Assembly: GCF_010726245.1 (NCBI RefSeq) | Contig: NZ_AP022561.1 | Coordinates: 3,224,001-3,288,000 of the forward strand | Source of the DNA: Mycolicibacterium aichiense | GTDB taxonomy: Bacteria; Actinomycetota; Actinomycetes; Mycobacteriales; Mycobacteriaceae | Length of the DNA stretch: 64,000 nucleotides | Direction of reading: 5' to 3' | Shown: one piece after another, positions 16,624-26,070 of the stretch | How positions within the stretch are numbered: position 1 is the stretch's first letter | Layout: every line of letters starts with the position of its first letter | The notes under the pieces: model-generated | Seen by the model: the letters and a program-made list of their open reading frames with translations, nothing else | What the model was told of the DNA's origin: nothing | Databases searched by the model: none | Program-made: the position numbers and the translations under genes

Positions 16624-19520
16624 CTGACCTTGCGCCGCCGGGTTGTCCGCTTGGGTGCCGGTGCCGCAGGCAGCACGTCGGCGAGGAACTTGCCGGTGTA
16701 GCTGCTCGGCACCGCGGCCACGTCTTCCGGAGTGCCCTGCGCGACGACGGTGCCGCCGCCGGAACCACCCTCGGGACCCATGTCGATGATCCAGTCCGAG
16801 GTCTTGATGACGTCCAGGTTGTGTTCGATGACGATCACCGAATTACCTTTGTCGACAAGGCCGTTGATGACCTTCAGCAGCTTGCGGATGTCCTCGAAGT
16901 GCAGACCGGTGGTCGGCTCGTCCAGGATGTAGACGGTGCGGCCGGTCGAGCGCTTCTGAAGTTCGGCGGCGAGCTTGACGCGCTGCGCCTCACCGCCGGA
17001 CAGCGTCGGTGCCGGCTGTCCCAACCGGACATAGCCCAGCCCCACGTCGACCAGCGTGCGCAGATAGCGGTGGATACTGCTGATCGGCTCGAAGAACTCA
17101 GCGGCGTCCTCGATGGACATGTCGAGCACCTCGGAGATCGTCTTGCCCTTGTAGTGCACCTCGAGGGTTTCGCGGTTGTAGCGCGCGCCGTGGCACACCT
17201 CGCACGGGACGTAGACGTCGGGCAGGAAGTTCATCTCGATCTTGATCGTGCCGTCGCCCGAACATGCTTCGCAGCGGCCACCTTTGACGTTGAACGAGAA
17301 CCGCCCCGGCTGGTAGCCGCGCACCTTCGCTTCGGTGGTGGCGGCGAACAGGGTGCGGATCTTGTCGAACACGCCGGTGTAGGTGGCCGGATTGGAGCGC
17401 GGGGTGCGCCCGATCGGCGACTGGTCGACCCGGACCAGCTTGTCGAGGTGTTCCAGCCCGTTGATCCTGGTGTGGCGGCCCGGTACCTGACGCGCCCCGT
17501 TGAGCTTGTTGGCCAGCACGGTCGCCAGGATGTCGTTGACCAAAGTGGACTTCCCGGAGCCGGACACGCCCGTCACCGACGTGAGCACCCCGAGCGGGAA
17601 CGCGACGTCGATGTCATGCAGGTTGTGCTCCCGCGCGCCGATGACGGTGATCTGCTTGCGGCGGTCCACCGGGCGGCGGATCGCCGGTACGTCGATGCTC
17701 TGCTTGCCCGACAGGTAGGCACCGGTGATCGAGTTGGGGTTACGCAGCAGATCGGCGTACGGGCCGCTGTGTACCACCTGACCACCGTGCTCACCGGCCG
17801 CCGGTCCGATGTCGACCACCCAGTCAGAATGCGCGATGGTGTCTTCGTCGTGTTCGACAACGATCAGGGTGTTACCCAGATCCCTTAGCCGCGTGAGGGT
17901 TTCGATGAGACGACGGTTGTCGCGCTGGTGCAGCCCGATGGACGGTTCGTCGAGCACATAGAGCACGCCGACCAGACCCGACCCGATTTGGGTGGCCAGC
18001 CGGATGCGCTGGGCCTCACCGCCGGACAGGGTGCCCGCCGCGCGAGACAACGACAGATAGTCCAGCCCGACGTCGAGCAGGAAGCCCAATCTCGACTGCA
18101 CCTCCTTGAGTACCTGGCCGGCGATGGCCGACTCACGGGCACCCAGGGTGAGGGCGTTGAGGAACTCCGAGCAATCCGAGATGGACAGCTCGGACACTTC
18201 GGCGATCGACTTCGCGCCGTACTCCCCTGCGGCCAGCGTGACCGCGAGGATTTCCGGCTTGAGCCGGGTGCCCTGGCACTCCGGGCACGGCACGTCACGC
18301 ATGAACCCGTCGTAGCGCTCTTTCATCTGCTCGGATTCGGTCTGCTCCATCCGCCGGTGCAGAAACGCCATCACACCTTCGAACTCGGCGTAATACGACC
18401 GGGTCCGTCCGTACCGGTTCTTGTAGCGAACGTGGACCTGCTCGTCGCAGCCTTCAAGAATCGCCTTGCGCGCCTTGGCCGGAAGCTTGCGCCACGGGGT
18501 GTTGACGTCGAAGCCCATCGACTCGCCCAGGCCGGCCATCATCCGGGTGAAGTACTCGGCGGTGTGGCCCATCGCCCACGGTGCCACCGCACCGTCGGCG
18601 AGCGTCAGGTCCGGGTCGGGAACCACCAGCTCGGGGTCGACTTCCTTGCGGATGCCCAGGCCGCTGCATTCCGGGCAAGCGCCGTAGGGCGAGTTGAAGG
18701 AGAACGACCGCGGTTCGAGGTCGTCGACGGCCAGCGGATGCCCGTTGGGGCAGGCCAGCTTCTCGGAGAACCGCTGCTCGCGATGGGGGTGGTCGTCTTC
18801 GCGGTCGACGAACTCCAGCACGACGATGCCGTCGGCCAGATTCAACGCCGTCTCGACGGAGTCGGTGAGGCGCTGCTTGGCGCTGCTCTTGACCGTCAGG
18901 CGGTCGATGACCACCTCGATGTCGTGCTTTTCCTGCTTCTTCAGTTTCGGAGGTTCGGTCAGCGAGTGCACGACACCGTCGACTCGGACCCGGCTGTAGC
19001 CCTGGCTGTTGAGCTTGTCGAAGAGGTCGACGAATTCACCCTTGCGGGTGCGCACCACCGGTGCGAGCACCTGGAACCGCAGACCTTCATCCATGGCGAG
19101 CACCTGGTCGACGATCTGCTGCGGGGTCTGCCGTGCGATGCGCTCACCGCACACCGGGCAGTGCGGGGTACCGGCGCGGGCGTACAGCAGGCGCAGGTAG
19201 TCGTAGACCTCGGTGATGGTGCCGACCGTGGAGCGCGGGTTGCGGTTGGTGGACTTCTGGTCGATCGACACCGCGGGCGAAAGCCCCTCGATGAAGTCGA
19301 CGTCCGGCTTGTCCATCTGACCGAGGAACTGGCGCGCATAGGCCGACAGCGACTCGACGTAGCGGCGCTGCCCCTCGGCGAAAATGGTGTCAAACGCCAA
19401 CGAGGACTTGCCCGATCCAGACAATCCCGTGAAGACGATCAGACTGTCGCGGGGCAGGTCCAAGTCGATGCCGCGCAAGTTGTGCTCACGCGCGCCTTTG
19501 ACGATCAGCCGGTCAGCCAC
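16620..19520 (-). CDS. uvrA: Excinuclease ABC subunit A
   Basis: 966 residues, DNA damage sensor of nucleotide excision repair, acting as a dimer with UvrB. Two ABC modules are present: Walker [11 protein letters not shown] (near 30) and [10 protein letters not shown] (near 640), signatures LSGGEAQRI and LSGGEAQRV, and Walker B segments ending in LDEPSIGL and LDEPTTGL. Zinc-binding cysteines are seen in [15 protein letters not shown]...CPECSGLG and CEACSGDG...CEVCHG. The GTG at 19520 is chosen because homology ([17 protein letters not shown]) begins there and a GGAAGGGGGG tract precedes it; an upstream ATG would add 23 residues. Position matches Rv1638. Confidence 0.98.
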   Translation of the reverse strand: MADRLIVKGAREHNLRGIDLDLPRDSLIVFTGLSGSGKSSLAFDTIFAEGQRRYVESLSAYARQFLGQMDKPDVDFIEGLSPAVSIDQKSTNRNPRSTVGTITEVYDYLRLLYARAGTPHCPVCGERIARQTPQQIVDQVLAMDEGLRFQVLAPVVRTRKGEFVDLFDKLNSQGYSRVRVDGVVHSLTEPPKLKKQEKHDIEVVIDRLTVKSSAKQRLTDSVETALNLADGIVVLEFVDREDDHPHREQRFSEKLACPNGHPLAVDDLEPRSFSFNSPYGACPECSGLGIRKEVDPELVVPDPDLTLADGAVAPWAMGHTAEYFTRMMAGLGESMGFDVNTPWRKLPAKARKAILEGCDEQVHVRYKNRYGRTRSYYAEFEGVMAFLHRRMEQTESEQMKERYDGFMRDVPCPECQGTRLKPEILAVTLAAGEYGAKSIAEVSELSISDCSEFLNALTLGARESAIAGQVLKEVQSRLGFLLDVGLDYLSLSRAAGTLSGGEAQRIRLATQIGSGLVGVLYVLDEPSIGLHQRDNRRLIETLTRLRDLGNTLIVVEHDEDTIAHSDWVVDIGPAAGEHGGQVVHSGPYADLLRNPNSITGAYLSGKQSIDVPAIRRPVDRRKQITVIGAREHNLHDIDVAFPLGVLTSVTGVSGSGKSTLVNDILATVLANKLNGARQVPGRHTRINGLEHLDKLVRVDQSPIGRTPRSNPATYTGVFDKIRTLFAATTEAKVRGYQPGRFSFNVKGGRCEACSGDGTIKIEMNFLPDVYVPCEVCHGARYNRETLEVHYKGKTISEVLDMSIEDAAEFFEPISSIHRYLRTLVDVGLGYVRLGQPAPTLSGGEAQRVKLAAELQKRSTGRTVYILDEPTTGLHFEDIRKLLKVINGLVDKGNSVIVIEHNLDVIKTSDWIIDMGPEGGSGGGTVVAQGTPEDVAAVPSSYTGKFLADVLPAAPAPKRTTRRRKVS

Positions 19521-19603
19521 CGGCCCCCCTTCCTGCGGGTTTGTTGGCGAGAGGACGCCGCTCCCCATGCTATGTCGACCCACCGACAAGTAACGTGGCG
19601 ACC

Positions 19604-20281
19604 ATGACAGTCGTCGCCGACACCTACACCGGACACGTCGAACCGCAGACCGCGGCCCGCAGGACGGTGCCCGGCGCCACCATCGTGAAAATGTCCGTGG
19701 GCCCGATGGACAACAACACCTATGTGGTGACCTGTTCCCACTCCGGGGAAAGTTTATTGGTCGACGCCGCCAATGACGCCGAGCTGCTGGTCGACCTGGT
19801 GCGCGAACAGGCGCCGAAGTTGACCCTCATCGTGACCAGCCACCAGCACTTCGACCACTGGCAGGCGCTCGAAGCGCTTGCCGAGGCGACCGGGGTTCCC
19901 ACCGCCGCCCACGAGCTCGACGCAGAGCCGCTGCCGGTGACGCCGCAGCGCTATCTGGCCGACGGTGACACGATCACCGTCGGCGACCTCGTCTTCGATG
20001 TGATCCATCTGCGCGGGCACACGCCCGGCTCGGTGGCGCTGGCGTTGCGGCCGGCCGGCGATCGGACCGCCACCCACCTGTTCACCGGGGACTGCCTGTT
20101 CCCGGGCGGCGTCGGCAAGACATGGGAGCCCGGAGCGTTCGAGCAGCTGCTCGGCGACGTGAACAACAAGCTGTTCGACCGGTACGGCGACGACACGGTC
20201 GTCTACCCCGGGCACGGCAACGACACCACGCTGGGTGCCGAGCGACCACACTTGGCCGAATGGCAGCAGCGCGGCTGGTGA
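19604..20281 (+). CDS. Metallo-beta-lactamase-fold hydrolase (Rv1637c-like)
   Basis: 225 residues, glyoxalase II-like metallo-hydrolase. Metal ligands are visible in the HxHxDH-type motif as SHQHFDHW (about 85-92), in HLRGHTPGS (near 135), FTGDCLF (Asp near 162) and YPGHGND near the C-terminus. Divergent from uvrA. The GTG nine bases upstream (19595) is an alternative start. Substrate is unknown; the family includes thioester hydrolases and persulfide dioxygenases. Convergent with the lipoprotein gene that follows, with a 6-bp gap. Confidence 0.9.
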   Translation: MTVVADTYTGHVEPQTAARRTVPGATIVKMSVGPMDNNTYVVTCSHSGESLLVDAANDAELLVDLVREQAPKLTLIVTSHQHFDHWQALEALAEATGVPTAAHELDAEPLPVTPQRYLADGDTITVGDLVFDVIHLRGHTPGSVALALRPAGDRTATHLFTGDCLFPGGVGKTWEPGAFEQLLGDVNNKLFDRYGDDTVVYPGHGNDTTLGAERPHLAEWQQRGW

Positions 20282-20287
20282 GCCGCC

Positions 20288-20779
20288 TCAGGGGCAGGTC
20301 GCAACGACCTCGAACGGCTTGCTGACCTGGTTGCCTGCCGAGTCCGATCCGCTGGCGGTGCCCTTGATCGTGTAGGTGTTGCCGTCCTTGGTGGCGGTGG
20401 CCGCGTCGCCAGGCACCCCGTCGGTGAAGTTCAGCACCACCCCGTTGACGTCGCCGAGTCCGACGACGCGGACCTTGGACGCGTCCTGTTCGAGACCGAC
20501 GATCACCCCGGTGATCGCCTCCCCGATGGCGATCGAGAACTTGCCGTCCGTCATCGAGCACACCACCGGGCCGTCGACCTGCTTGGGCTGACCGTCGATC
20601 GTGACCTTCGCGCCGGGCCCGGCGGCCGCTGGACTCGTCGTGGTTGCCGCCCCAGACGTCGTGGTTGCGGTCGTCGATGTCGCCGTCGCGTCGCGGGAGG
20701 CGTCGTCCTTCGAACAACCCACCGCACCAACCAGCAAAAGGCTCACTGCGCCAACAACACTCAGCAATCGCGCCGTCAT
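20288..20779 (-). CDS. LpqH-type (19 kDa antigen family) lipoprotein
   Basis: 163 residues. Lipoprotein signal: n-region MTARLL, hydrophobic core, and a lipobox ending GAVGC with Cys22 as the lipidated residue. A Ser/Thr/Ala-rich linker (about 24-55) resembles the O-mannosylated segment of LpqH, and the C-terminal domain matches the mycobacterial 19 kDa lipoprotein antigen fold, with a Cys pair (VVCSM and VVATC) that could form a disulfide. The ATG at 20779 has an excellent GGAGGAG six bases upstream; the earlier ATG would add nine polar residues before the signal. Surface exposed, role unknown. Confidence 0.85.
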   Translation of the reverse strand: MTARLLSVVGAVSLLLVGAVGCSKDDASRDATATSTTATTTSGAATTTSPAAAGPGAKVTIDGQPKQVDGPVVCSMTDGKFSIAIGEAITGVIVGLEQDASKVRVVGLGDVNGVVLNFTDGVPGDAATATKDGNTYTIKGTASGSDSAGNQVSKPFEVVATCP

Positions 20780-21003
20780 TGTGGTCTCCTCCGCATGCCG
20801 GGCCATCCAGTGCCGAGCCTAAACCCCCGGAACCGCCTGAAGAATCGAACGGCAATCCTCGAGGTGACTGGTTGGCAAAATGCCGTCCGCAGCGGAAATG
20901 CCACTCGGCGACATCCCGAAAGATGCCCCCTACGCAGCGACTTCGTCCGGTAGCGTATGCACCGCTTTGCCCTGCTAACACGTCAGAAAATACGGAGGCG
21001 TCG

Positions 21004-21303
21004 ATGACCCAGCAACCACCCGGCTATCCCCCACCCCCGGCCCAGCCGAAGAACAACTTGGCACTCGCCATCCTGGCGACGATCTTCTGCTTCCCGATCA
21101 CCGGCATCGTCGCGATCGTGAAAGCCGCTCAGGTGAACGGACTCTGGGTGCAGGGCCAGTACGCCGAAGCGCAGGCGTCGGCCGCGTCCGCCAAGAAGTG
21201 GGTGATCTGGAGCGTCGTCATCTGGTTCGCGATCATCGTCATCTACGGCATCCTCTTCGCCACCGGTGTGATGAACATGGACGTCGACACCACCACGTCG
21301 TGA
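21004..21303 (+). CDS. CD225/dispanin-type small membrane protein
   Basis: 99 residues: a Pro-rich cytoplasmic N-terminus (QQPPGYPPPPAQP), then two membrane segments (about 20-42 and 66-90) joined by a loop with KAAQVNGLWVQGQYAEA, which fits the CD225/dispanin family. In bacteria these proteins are poorly characterised. The downstream DUF2752 gene starts with a GTG overlapping its stop codon (GTGA), so the two are co-translated. Confidence 0.85.
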   Translation: MTQQPPGYPPPPAQPKNNLALAILATIFCFPITGIVAIVKAAQVNGLWVQGQYAEAQASAASAKKWVIWSVVIWFAIIVIYGILFATGVMNMDVDTTTS

Positions 21304-21740
21304 CATCGACAGAGGTTGGGCAGGCGGCCACCGGCCGCCTCGCCCGCCTCGGCCCGCCGCTGGCCGTAGGTGCGCTCGCGGCGGGCGCTTGTACTGCCAT
21401 ATGGATCGGTGACCCCACCACCCCCGGTGGCATCTTTCCGGTCTGCCCGACGAAAGCCCTTCTGGGCGTTGATTGTCCGGGCTGCGGCACCCTTCGGATG
21501 ATCTACTCGCTGCTGCACGGCGACCTGCTGGCGGCGATCCGGTTCAACGCGCTGGCCTTGGTCGCGTTCGGCTTCCTGGCCGTTGCGTACGGAACCTGGA
21601 CCTACGGCCGCCTCACCGGGCGTCAGCTCACCGGATGGCAACACCATCGGTGGGCCCCGTTCATCGCACTCGGGCTGGTGTCGGCCTGGTTCGTCGTGCG
21701 CAACCTGCCCTTCGCACCGTTCACCGCACTGCGCGACTGA
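21300..21740 (+). CDS. DUF2752 membrane protein
   Basis: 146 residues, three or four membrane helices. The family signature CPTKALLGVDCPGCGTLR with its conserved cysteines lies at about residues 44-61, followed by a helix containing the LHGDLLAAIRFN segment. DUF2752 proteins often follow CD225-type genes in actinobacteria; function unknown, with the Cys cluster suggesting metal binding or a redox role. GTG at 21300 overlaps the upstream stop. Convergent with corA four bases after its own stop. Confidence 0.87.
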   Translation: MTSTEVGQAATGRLARLGPPLAVGALAAGACTAIWIGDPTTPGGIFPVCPTKALLGVDCPGCGTLRMIYSLLHGDLLAAIRFNALALVAFGFLAVAYGTWTYGRLTGRQLTGWQHHRWAPFIALGLVSAWFVVRNLPFAPFTALRD

Positions 21741-21744
21741 TTCC

Positions 21745-22755
21745 TCAGAGCCAGCCGCGTCGTTTGAAGGTGACGTAGAGAAGCCCCGAGACCAACACGA
21801 TGATCACCGCGCTGGACACCAACCCGGCCACACTCTGAAAGCCCGGATACGGGACGTTCTGTCCGTACCATCCGGTGACCGCGGTGGGCACCGCGATGAT
21901 CGCTGCCCAACCGGTGAGCTTCTTCATGATCGTGTTGAGGCGCGCGTCCTGCAGCGACAGATTCGTCTCGAACACCGTGGTGATCATGTCGCGCAACGAC
22001 TCCGTCCACTCCGCGGCGCGAATGACGTGGTCGTAGAGATCGGAGTACCAGCTGTCGAGCGCGACGGTGTCGGCGTGCTCGGCACGGCGGCGCATGATCG
22101 TGTTGATCACTTCGCGCATGGGCAGCACGACCCGGCGCAACTCCACGAGCTCTTTACGAAGCCGGTACGTCGAGCGCTGGATCGTGCGGGTCACCGCCCT
22201 GTCGTCGAACAACCCGTCCTCGAGGGCCTCGATCGCGTCGTCGAGCTGCTGGATGGTGTCGAACTGTCCATCGACGATCACATCGAGCAAGCCGTGCAGC
22301 AACGCCGGCGGACCCATCTTCAGCAGATCGGCGTTCTCGTCCCAGCGCCGGACCACCTCGTCGATGTCGAAAACCGGCTTCTGCGCGTCCAACTCGTGCC
22401 GCACGGTGACGATCCCCGCGGGCAACACGAAAATGGACACCCGGGCCAGCAGCAGACGCGACTCCAGATCGTTGGCCAGCGGCGGGGCCAACGCAGTGGC
22501 GTACACCGTCAGAAACGTATGCGTCGCATACCGAGTCGCCTTCGTGCGCTCGGCATGGGCCACCGTGTCCTCGATCGCGTGCTGGTCGAAGCCGAGCTCT
22601 TGGGCAAGCTCGCACAACACGTCGTGATCCGGATTGCACATGTCCACCCAGACCAGCGCGTTGCGCTCGCCAAGATGGTCTGAGGTCTCTTGGAGGGGGA
22701 AATCCTCCGCCGTCAGTACGCCATCGACCCACAGTCGGGTTCGGCAGTAGGTCAT
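21745..22755 (-). CDS. corA: CorA-family divalent cation transporter with GQN signature
   Basis: 336 residues: N-terminal cytoplasmic alpha/beta domain, a long stalk helix and two C-terminal membrane helices (about 270-294 and 306-328). The selectivity loop between them normally reads YGMN; here it reads YGQN (Gly298-Gln299-Asn300) followed by VPYPGF. Members with altered GMN motifs exist in the family and may differ in ion preference, so magnesium specificity is not certain. Ends with a basic tail. It lies 33 bp downstream of uspA on the same strand. Confidence 0.88.
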   Translation of the reverse strand: MTYCRTRLWVDGVLTAEDFPLQETSDHLGERNALVWVDMCNPDHDVLCELAQELGFDQHAIEDTVAHAERTKATRYATHTFLTVYATALAPPLANDLESRLLLARVSIFVLPAGIVTVRHELDAQKPVFDIDEVVRRWDENADLLKMGPPALLHGLLDVIVDGQFDTIQQLDDAIEALEDGLFDDRAVTRTIQRSTYRLRKELVELRRVVLPMREVINTIMRRRAEHADTVALDSWYSDLYDHVIRAAEWTESLRDMITTVFETNLSLQDARLNTIMKKLTGWAAIIAVPTAVTGWYGQNVPYPGFQSVAGLVSSAVIIVLVSGLLYVTFKRRGWL

Positions 22756-22788
22756 CAGACCAGTCTGCGGCAGTCCCGACGGAGCCGG

Positions 22789-23235
22789 CTAACCGGTGGT
22801 GTGAACGATCAGCACGTCGCACTTGGACCGGCGTGCGACGTTGGCCGGCACCGAGCCCAGGAGGCGACCGGCGATCGTGCTCAAGCCGACGTTGCCGACG
22901 ATCAGGAGATCGGCGCTGACCTCTTCGGCCAACTCCACCAGGGCGTCAACCGGGGCGCCGACGACAGCGCGCTCTTCGACTTCGGCGGCGCCTGCCGCCT
23001 TTGCACGGTCGCGTGCCTCGCGCAGGATGGCGTAGATGGGGGCATTGCCCGCCATCTTGTAGCCCTCGTCCTTCAGCAGGTCGGCTGCGCGGGTGTCCTC
23101 ATTGGCCGGGAAATAGGCGGTCGCCACAACGACTTTGGAGCCAGGTTCGGAGGCGAGGTAACCCGCCCGGTCGACTGCACGCAGCGATGAATCCGAGCCG
23201 TCCGTGCCGACGACCACGGTCTTGTAACCGCCCAT
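22789..23235 (-). CDS. Universal stress protein, Rv1636-type
   Basis: 148 residues, single USP domain. N-terminal VVVGTDGSDSS and the C-terminal nucleotide-binding motif GNVGLSTIAGRLLGSVPANV (about 115-134) match ATP-binding USPs, and the sequence is very close to M. tuberculosis Rv1636, known to bind cAMP as well as ATP. The ATG at 23235 is preceded by GGAGGG at a good distance; the longer open frame upstream is non-coding. With two adenylate cyclases in the window, a cAMP-buffering role is plausible but inferred. Confidence 0.94.
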   Translation of the reverse strand: MGGYKTVVVGTDGSDSSLRAVDRAGYLASEPGSKVVVATAYFPANEDTRAADLLKDEGYKMAGNAPIYAILREARDRAKAAGAAEVEERAVVGAPVDALVELAEEVSADLLIVGNVGLSTIAGRLLGSVPANVARRSKCDVLIVHTTG

Positions 23236-23584
23236 TCGTACCCTCCAGTCTCCAATTTCACAGCCACCCGGAACACTATCGCTCCTGAACCTCACAAGGG
23301 CGCGATTCACGTCACGCGGCAATTCCGGCGCGCCGCGCCATGCCACCCTACCGGGGAAAATAGCGCCTCCGACAGTTGCGTGAGCCGTGTGACAGCAGCC
23401 GGAATTGCATATCCACATCGCATCCGATTCGTCATTGTCGACGGTGCCACATCAATGATGACCAATGGACTCAATTCAAAACCGCGCGAATTCCTGCCGG
23501 CCCGACCCATAGTTCGCTGCACAGGATTGGTGGGCTGCGGGTTAACGTTTGGCCCACCATCGACCGCGGTACAGGACGACCCAC
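23236..23584. other. 349-bp divergent intergenic region
   Basis: Lies between uspA (leftward) and the mannosyltransferase (rightward). It is less GC-rich than its surroundings in the middle (about 23395-23490). No coding frame with family features and no strong hairpin were found. It should hold promoters for both genes; no consensus -10 stands out clearly. Confidence 0.5.
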
Positions 23585-25123
23585 GTGAGTATCACCCTTC
23601 GACCCGAGCGGGTCCTCGACGACGAGCAGCGGCGCGGCGCACCCGCGCGACCGCGCGACGCCGTATGGGTGGCGGTGTTCGCCACTGCGCTCAGCGCCGC
23701 CGGGGCGGCGCGCCCATCGCTGTGGTTTGACGAGGCCGCCACGATCTCGGCGTCCACCCGGCCGATACCCGACTTATGGCGGATGCTCGGCAACATCGAC
23801 GCCGTTCACGGCTTCTACTACCTGCTCATGCACGGTTGGTTTGCGGTGTTCCCCGCGACCGAGTTCTGGTCGCGGTTGTCCAGTGCCGTGGCCGTCGGCG
23901 TGGCGGCCGCCGGGGTCGTGGTGCTGGGCCGCCTTCTGTCGACCCGCTCGGTCGCGGTCACCGCAGGTCTGGTTTTCGCGATCCTCCCTCGCGTCACGTG
24001 GGCCGGGATGGAGGCCCGTTCCTACGCATTGACCATGGTCGCCGGAGTGTGGCTGACGGTGCTGTGTGTGATCGCGCTGCGCCGCAACCGCCCGAGATGG
24101 TGGGCTGGATACGCGGTCGCCGCGATCGCCGCCACGCTGTTGAACGTCTTCACGATCTTGTTACTCCCGGTACACGCGGTGATGGTCGCGACCATGGCTC
24201 AATCCAGATCGGCGCGGTGGCGCTGGGTGCTGGCAGCGGCTGCCGTCTGCGCGGCGGCGTGCCCGTTCCTGATCTTCACGCAGAGCCAGCTGTTCCAGGT
24301 GGGATGGATCTCGCCGCTGAGTGGCCGAACCACCGGAATGATCCTGGTAGACCAGTACTTTGACCGTTCACTTTCTGTCGCGGTGCTGTGCGCGCTGCTA
24401 GGTCTCGCCGGCCTGGTGTCGTGGCGGCGGGCCGGGTGGCGCCCACGACGTCTGGTCGTGATCGCTCTGGCGTGGATCGTGCTGCCCACCGTTGCCGTGC
24501 TTGGCTATTCGGTGTTGCGCGAGCCGGTCTACTACCCGCGCTACCTGTCGTTCACGGCTCCCGCCATGGCTCTTCTCCTGGGGCTGTGCATCGTGGCGCT
24601 CGGCCGCCGTTCTCGTGCATGGATCACCGCCCTACTCGTGGTGTTCGCGGTCGCGGCGACGCCGAACTATCTGGCTCAACGTGGGCCTTATTCCAAGGAA
24701 GGCATGGACTACAGCCAGGTCGCCGACGTCATCGCCCGGTATGCGGCACCGGGCGACTGCCTTGTGATGGACAACTCGACGGCGTGGAAGCCCGGCCCGA
24801 TCCGGCCGCTGATCGCCGCGCGACCCGCGGCATTCGCCAAACTGCGCGACTACGGCCGCGGCCCGACCGGCATCCAACGAAACATGTTGTGGGACGCCCA
24901 CATCGCCGTCTGGATGTGGGCAGACGAGATGCCCGGCTGCCCGGCGATCTGGACAGTGTCCGAGTACGACAAGTCCCTTCCGCGGCACGAGCAGGGACCG
25001 GCGCTGCACGCGGGTCCACGACTCGGTCGGGCGATGGCCTACCAGGTGCCCTACCGGTTCGGTTTCCGCATCGTCGAACGCTGGCAGTTCAATTTCGCAC
25101 AGGTCACCAAGTCGATTCGTTGA
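23585..25123 (+). CDS. capA: LAM-capping mannosyltransferase, GT-C type (Rv1635c/CapA-like)
   Basis: 512 residues, polytopic GT-C glycosyltransferase with about ten membrane helices. The catalytic Asp-Glu pair of the first extracytoplasmic loop is D49-E50 (SLWFDEAAT), typical of polyprenyl-phosphate-mannose-dependent enzymes; a long soluble C-terminal domain starts at about 390. In M. tuberculosis Rv1635c, in the same position next to Rv1636, adds the first mannose cap to lipoarabinomannan. Capping in this organism is inferred from orthology only. GTG at 23585 is chosen with AGGA upstream; a TTG 36 bases earlier is possible. Confidence 0.85.
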   Translation: MSITLRPERVLDDEQRRGAPARPRDAVWVAVFATALSAAGAARPSLWFDEAATISASTRPIPDLWRMLGNIDAVHGFYYLLMHGWFAVFPATEFWSRLSSAVAVGVAAAGVVVLGRLLSTRSVAVTAGLVFAILPRVTWAGMEARSYALTMVAGVWLTVLCVIALRRNRPRWWAGYAVAAIAATLLNVFTILLLPVHAVMVATMAQSRSARWRWVLAAAAVCAAACPFLIFTQSQLFQVGWISPLSGRTTGMILVDQYFDRSLSVAVLCALLGLAGLVSWRRAGWRPRRLVVIALAWIVLPTVAVLGYSVLREPVYYPRYLSFTAPAMALLLGLCIVALGRRSRAWITALLVVFAVAATPNYLAQRGPYSKEGMDYSQVADVIARYAAPGDCLVMDNSTAWKPGPIRPLIAARPAAFAKLRDYGRGPTGIQRNMLWDAHIAVWMWADEMPGCPAIWTVSEYDKSLPRHEQGPALHAGPRLGRAMAYQVPYRFGFRIVERWQFNFAQVTKSIR

Positions 25124-25180
25124 TGCATCCCCGAATCGAGCCACGAGGCTGATATCCGGCCAAAGAGAAAGCGAGCGCCG

Positions 25181-26050
25181 ATGCCCGCACCTGCCGAGAG
25201 CCTCACCATGCGACTGCGTAACGGGCGGTCGGTGTGTTACGCGCAGTACGGCGCGTCCGACGGCGATGTCGTCGTCAACGCCCACGGCGGACTGGCCTGC
25301 CGGCTGGATGTGGCCGCCGCGGACACCGCCGCCCGCGTCGCCGGCGTCCGCCTGATCTCGCCGGATCGGCCTGGAATCGGTGGATCCGACCCACAGCCCG
25401 GCCGCACGCTCCTGGACTGGACCGCCGACGTGGCCGACCTGATGGACCAGCTCGGCGTCGGGCGATTCGCCGCGATGGGCTGGTCGATGGGCGGCCAGTA
25501 CGCGGCCGCGCTCGCCTGGGCCTTACCCGACCGGATGCGGCGGGTGGCGATCGTCGCCGGGGCGCTGCCGCTGACCGAGCCCGGAGTGTTCGCGCGACTG
25601 CCGGCGTTCGACCGGATCTACACTCGGCTGTCGCAACGCGCGCCGTGGCTGGTCACACCGTGCTTCGCCGCGATGGCGCTGGCCGCGCGACGGGCGCCCG
25701 CGCTATACGGGCGCCTCGCCGCCGGCCAGCTGGGTGCGGCGGATGCCGCCGTGTTGCGCGACGAGGGCTACGACGAGTTCGCCCGGATGTCCGCCGAAGC
25801 CCTGCGCCGACCCGGCGGCGTCGCCGAGGACTACCGGGCCTGGATGCGGCCGTGGGGGTTCACTCCCGAGCAGATCTCCGTCCCGACCGACGTCTGGGGC
25901 GGTCAGCAAGACGAGCTGGTCGACCACGCCTGGCCGCCCGAGCTGGCCCGCCGCATTCCCGGCGCGACCCTGCACGAGCGACCCGGCGGGCACTTCCTGG
26001 CTCACCTCTACTACCCGGACATCTTCGCGAGCTTGCTCGGCGCCGGTTGA
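25181..26050 (+). CDS. Alpha/beta hydrolase
   Basis: 289 residues. Hydrolase fold with oxyanion-region NAHGGLACRLD, the DRPGIGGSD loop, nucleophile elbow GWSMGGQYA (Ser at about 104), acid Asp in the VWGGQQDELVD region and a C-terminal His in GGHFLAH. All catalytic positions are present, so it should be active; substrate cannot be predicted. It follows the mannosyltransferase on the same strand after 57 bp and is convergent with the long repeat gene 20 bp beyond its stop. Confidence 0.88.
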   Translation: MPAPAESLTMRLRNGRSVCYAQYGASDGDVVVNAHGGLACRLDVAAADTAARVAGVRLISPDRPGIGGSDPQPGRTLLDWTADVADLMDQLGVGRFAAMGWSMGGQYAAALAWALPDRMRRVAIVAGALPLTEPGVFARLPAFDRIYTRLSQRAPWLVTPCFAAMALAARRAPALYGRLAAGQLGAADAAVLRDEGYDEFARMSAEALRRPGGVAEDYRAWMRPWGFTPEQISVPTDVWGGQQDELVDHAWPPELARRIPGATLHERPGGHFLAHLYYPDIFASLLGAG

Positions 26051-26070
26051 TCCCCGAGTCGCTTCGCTCG

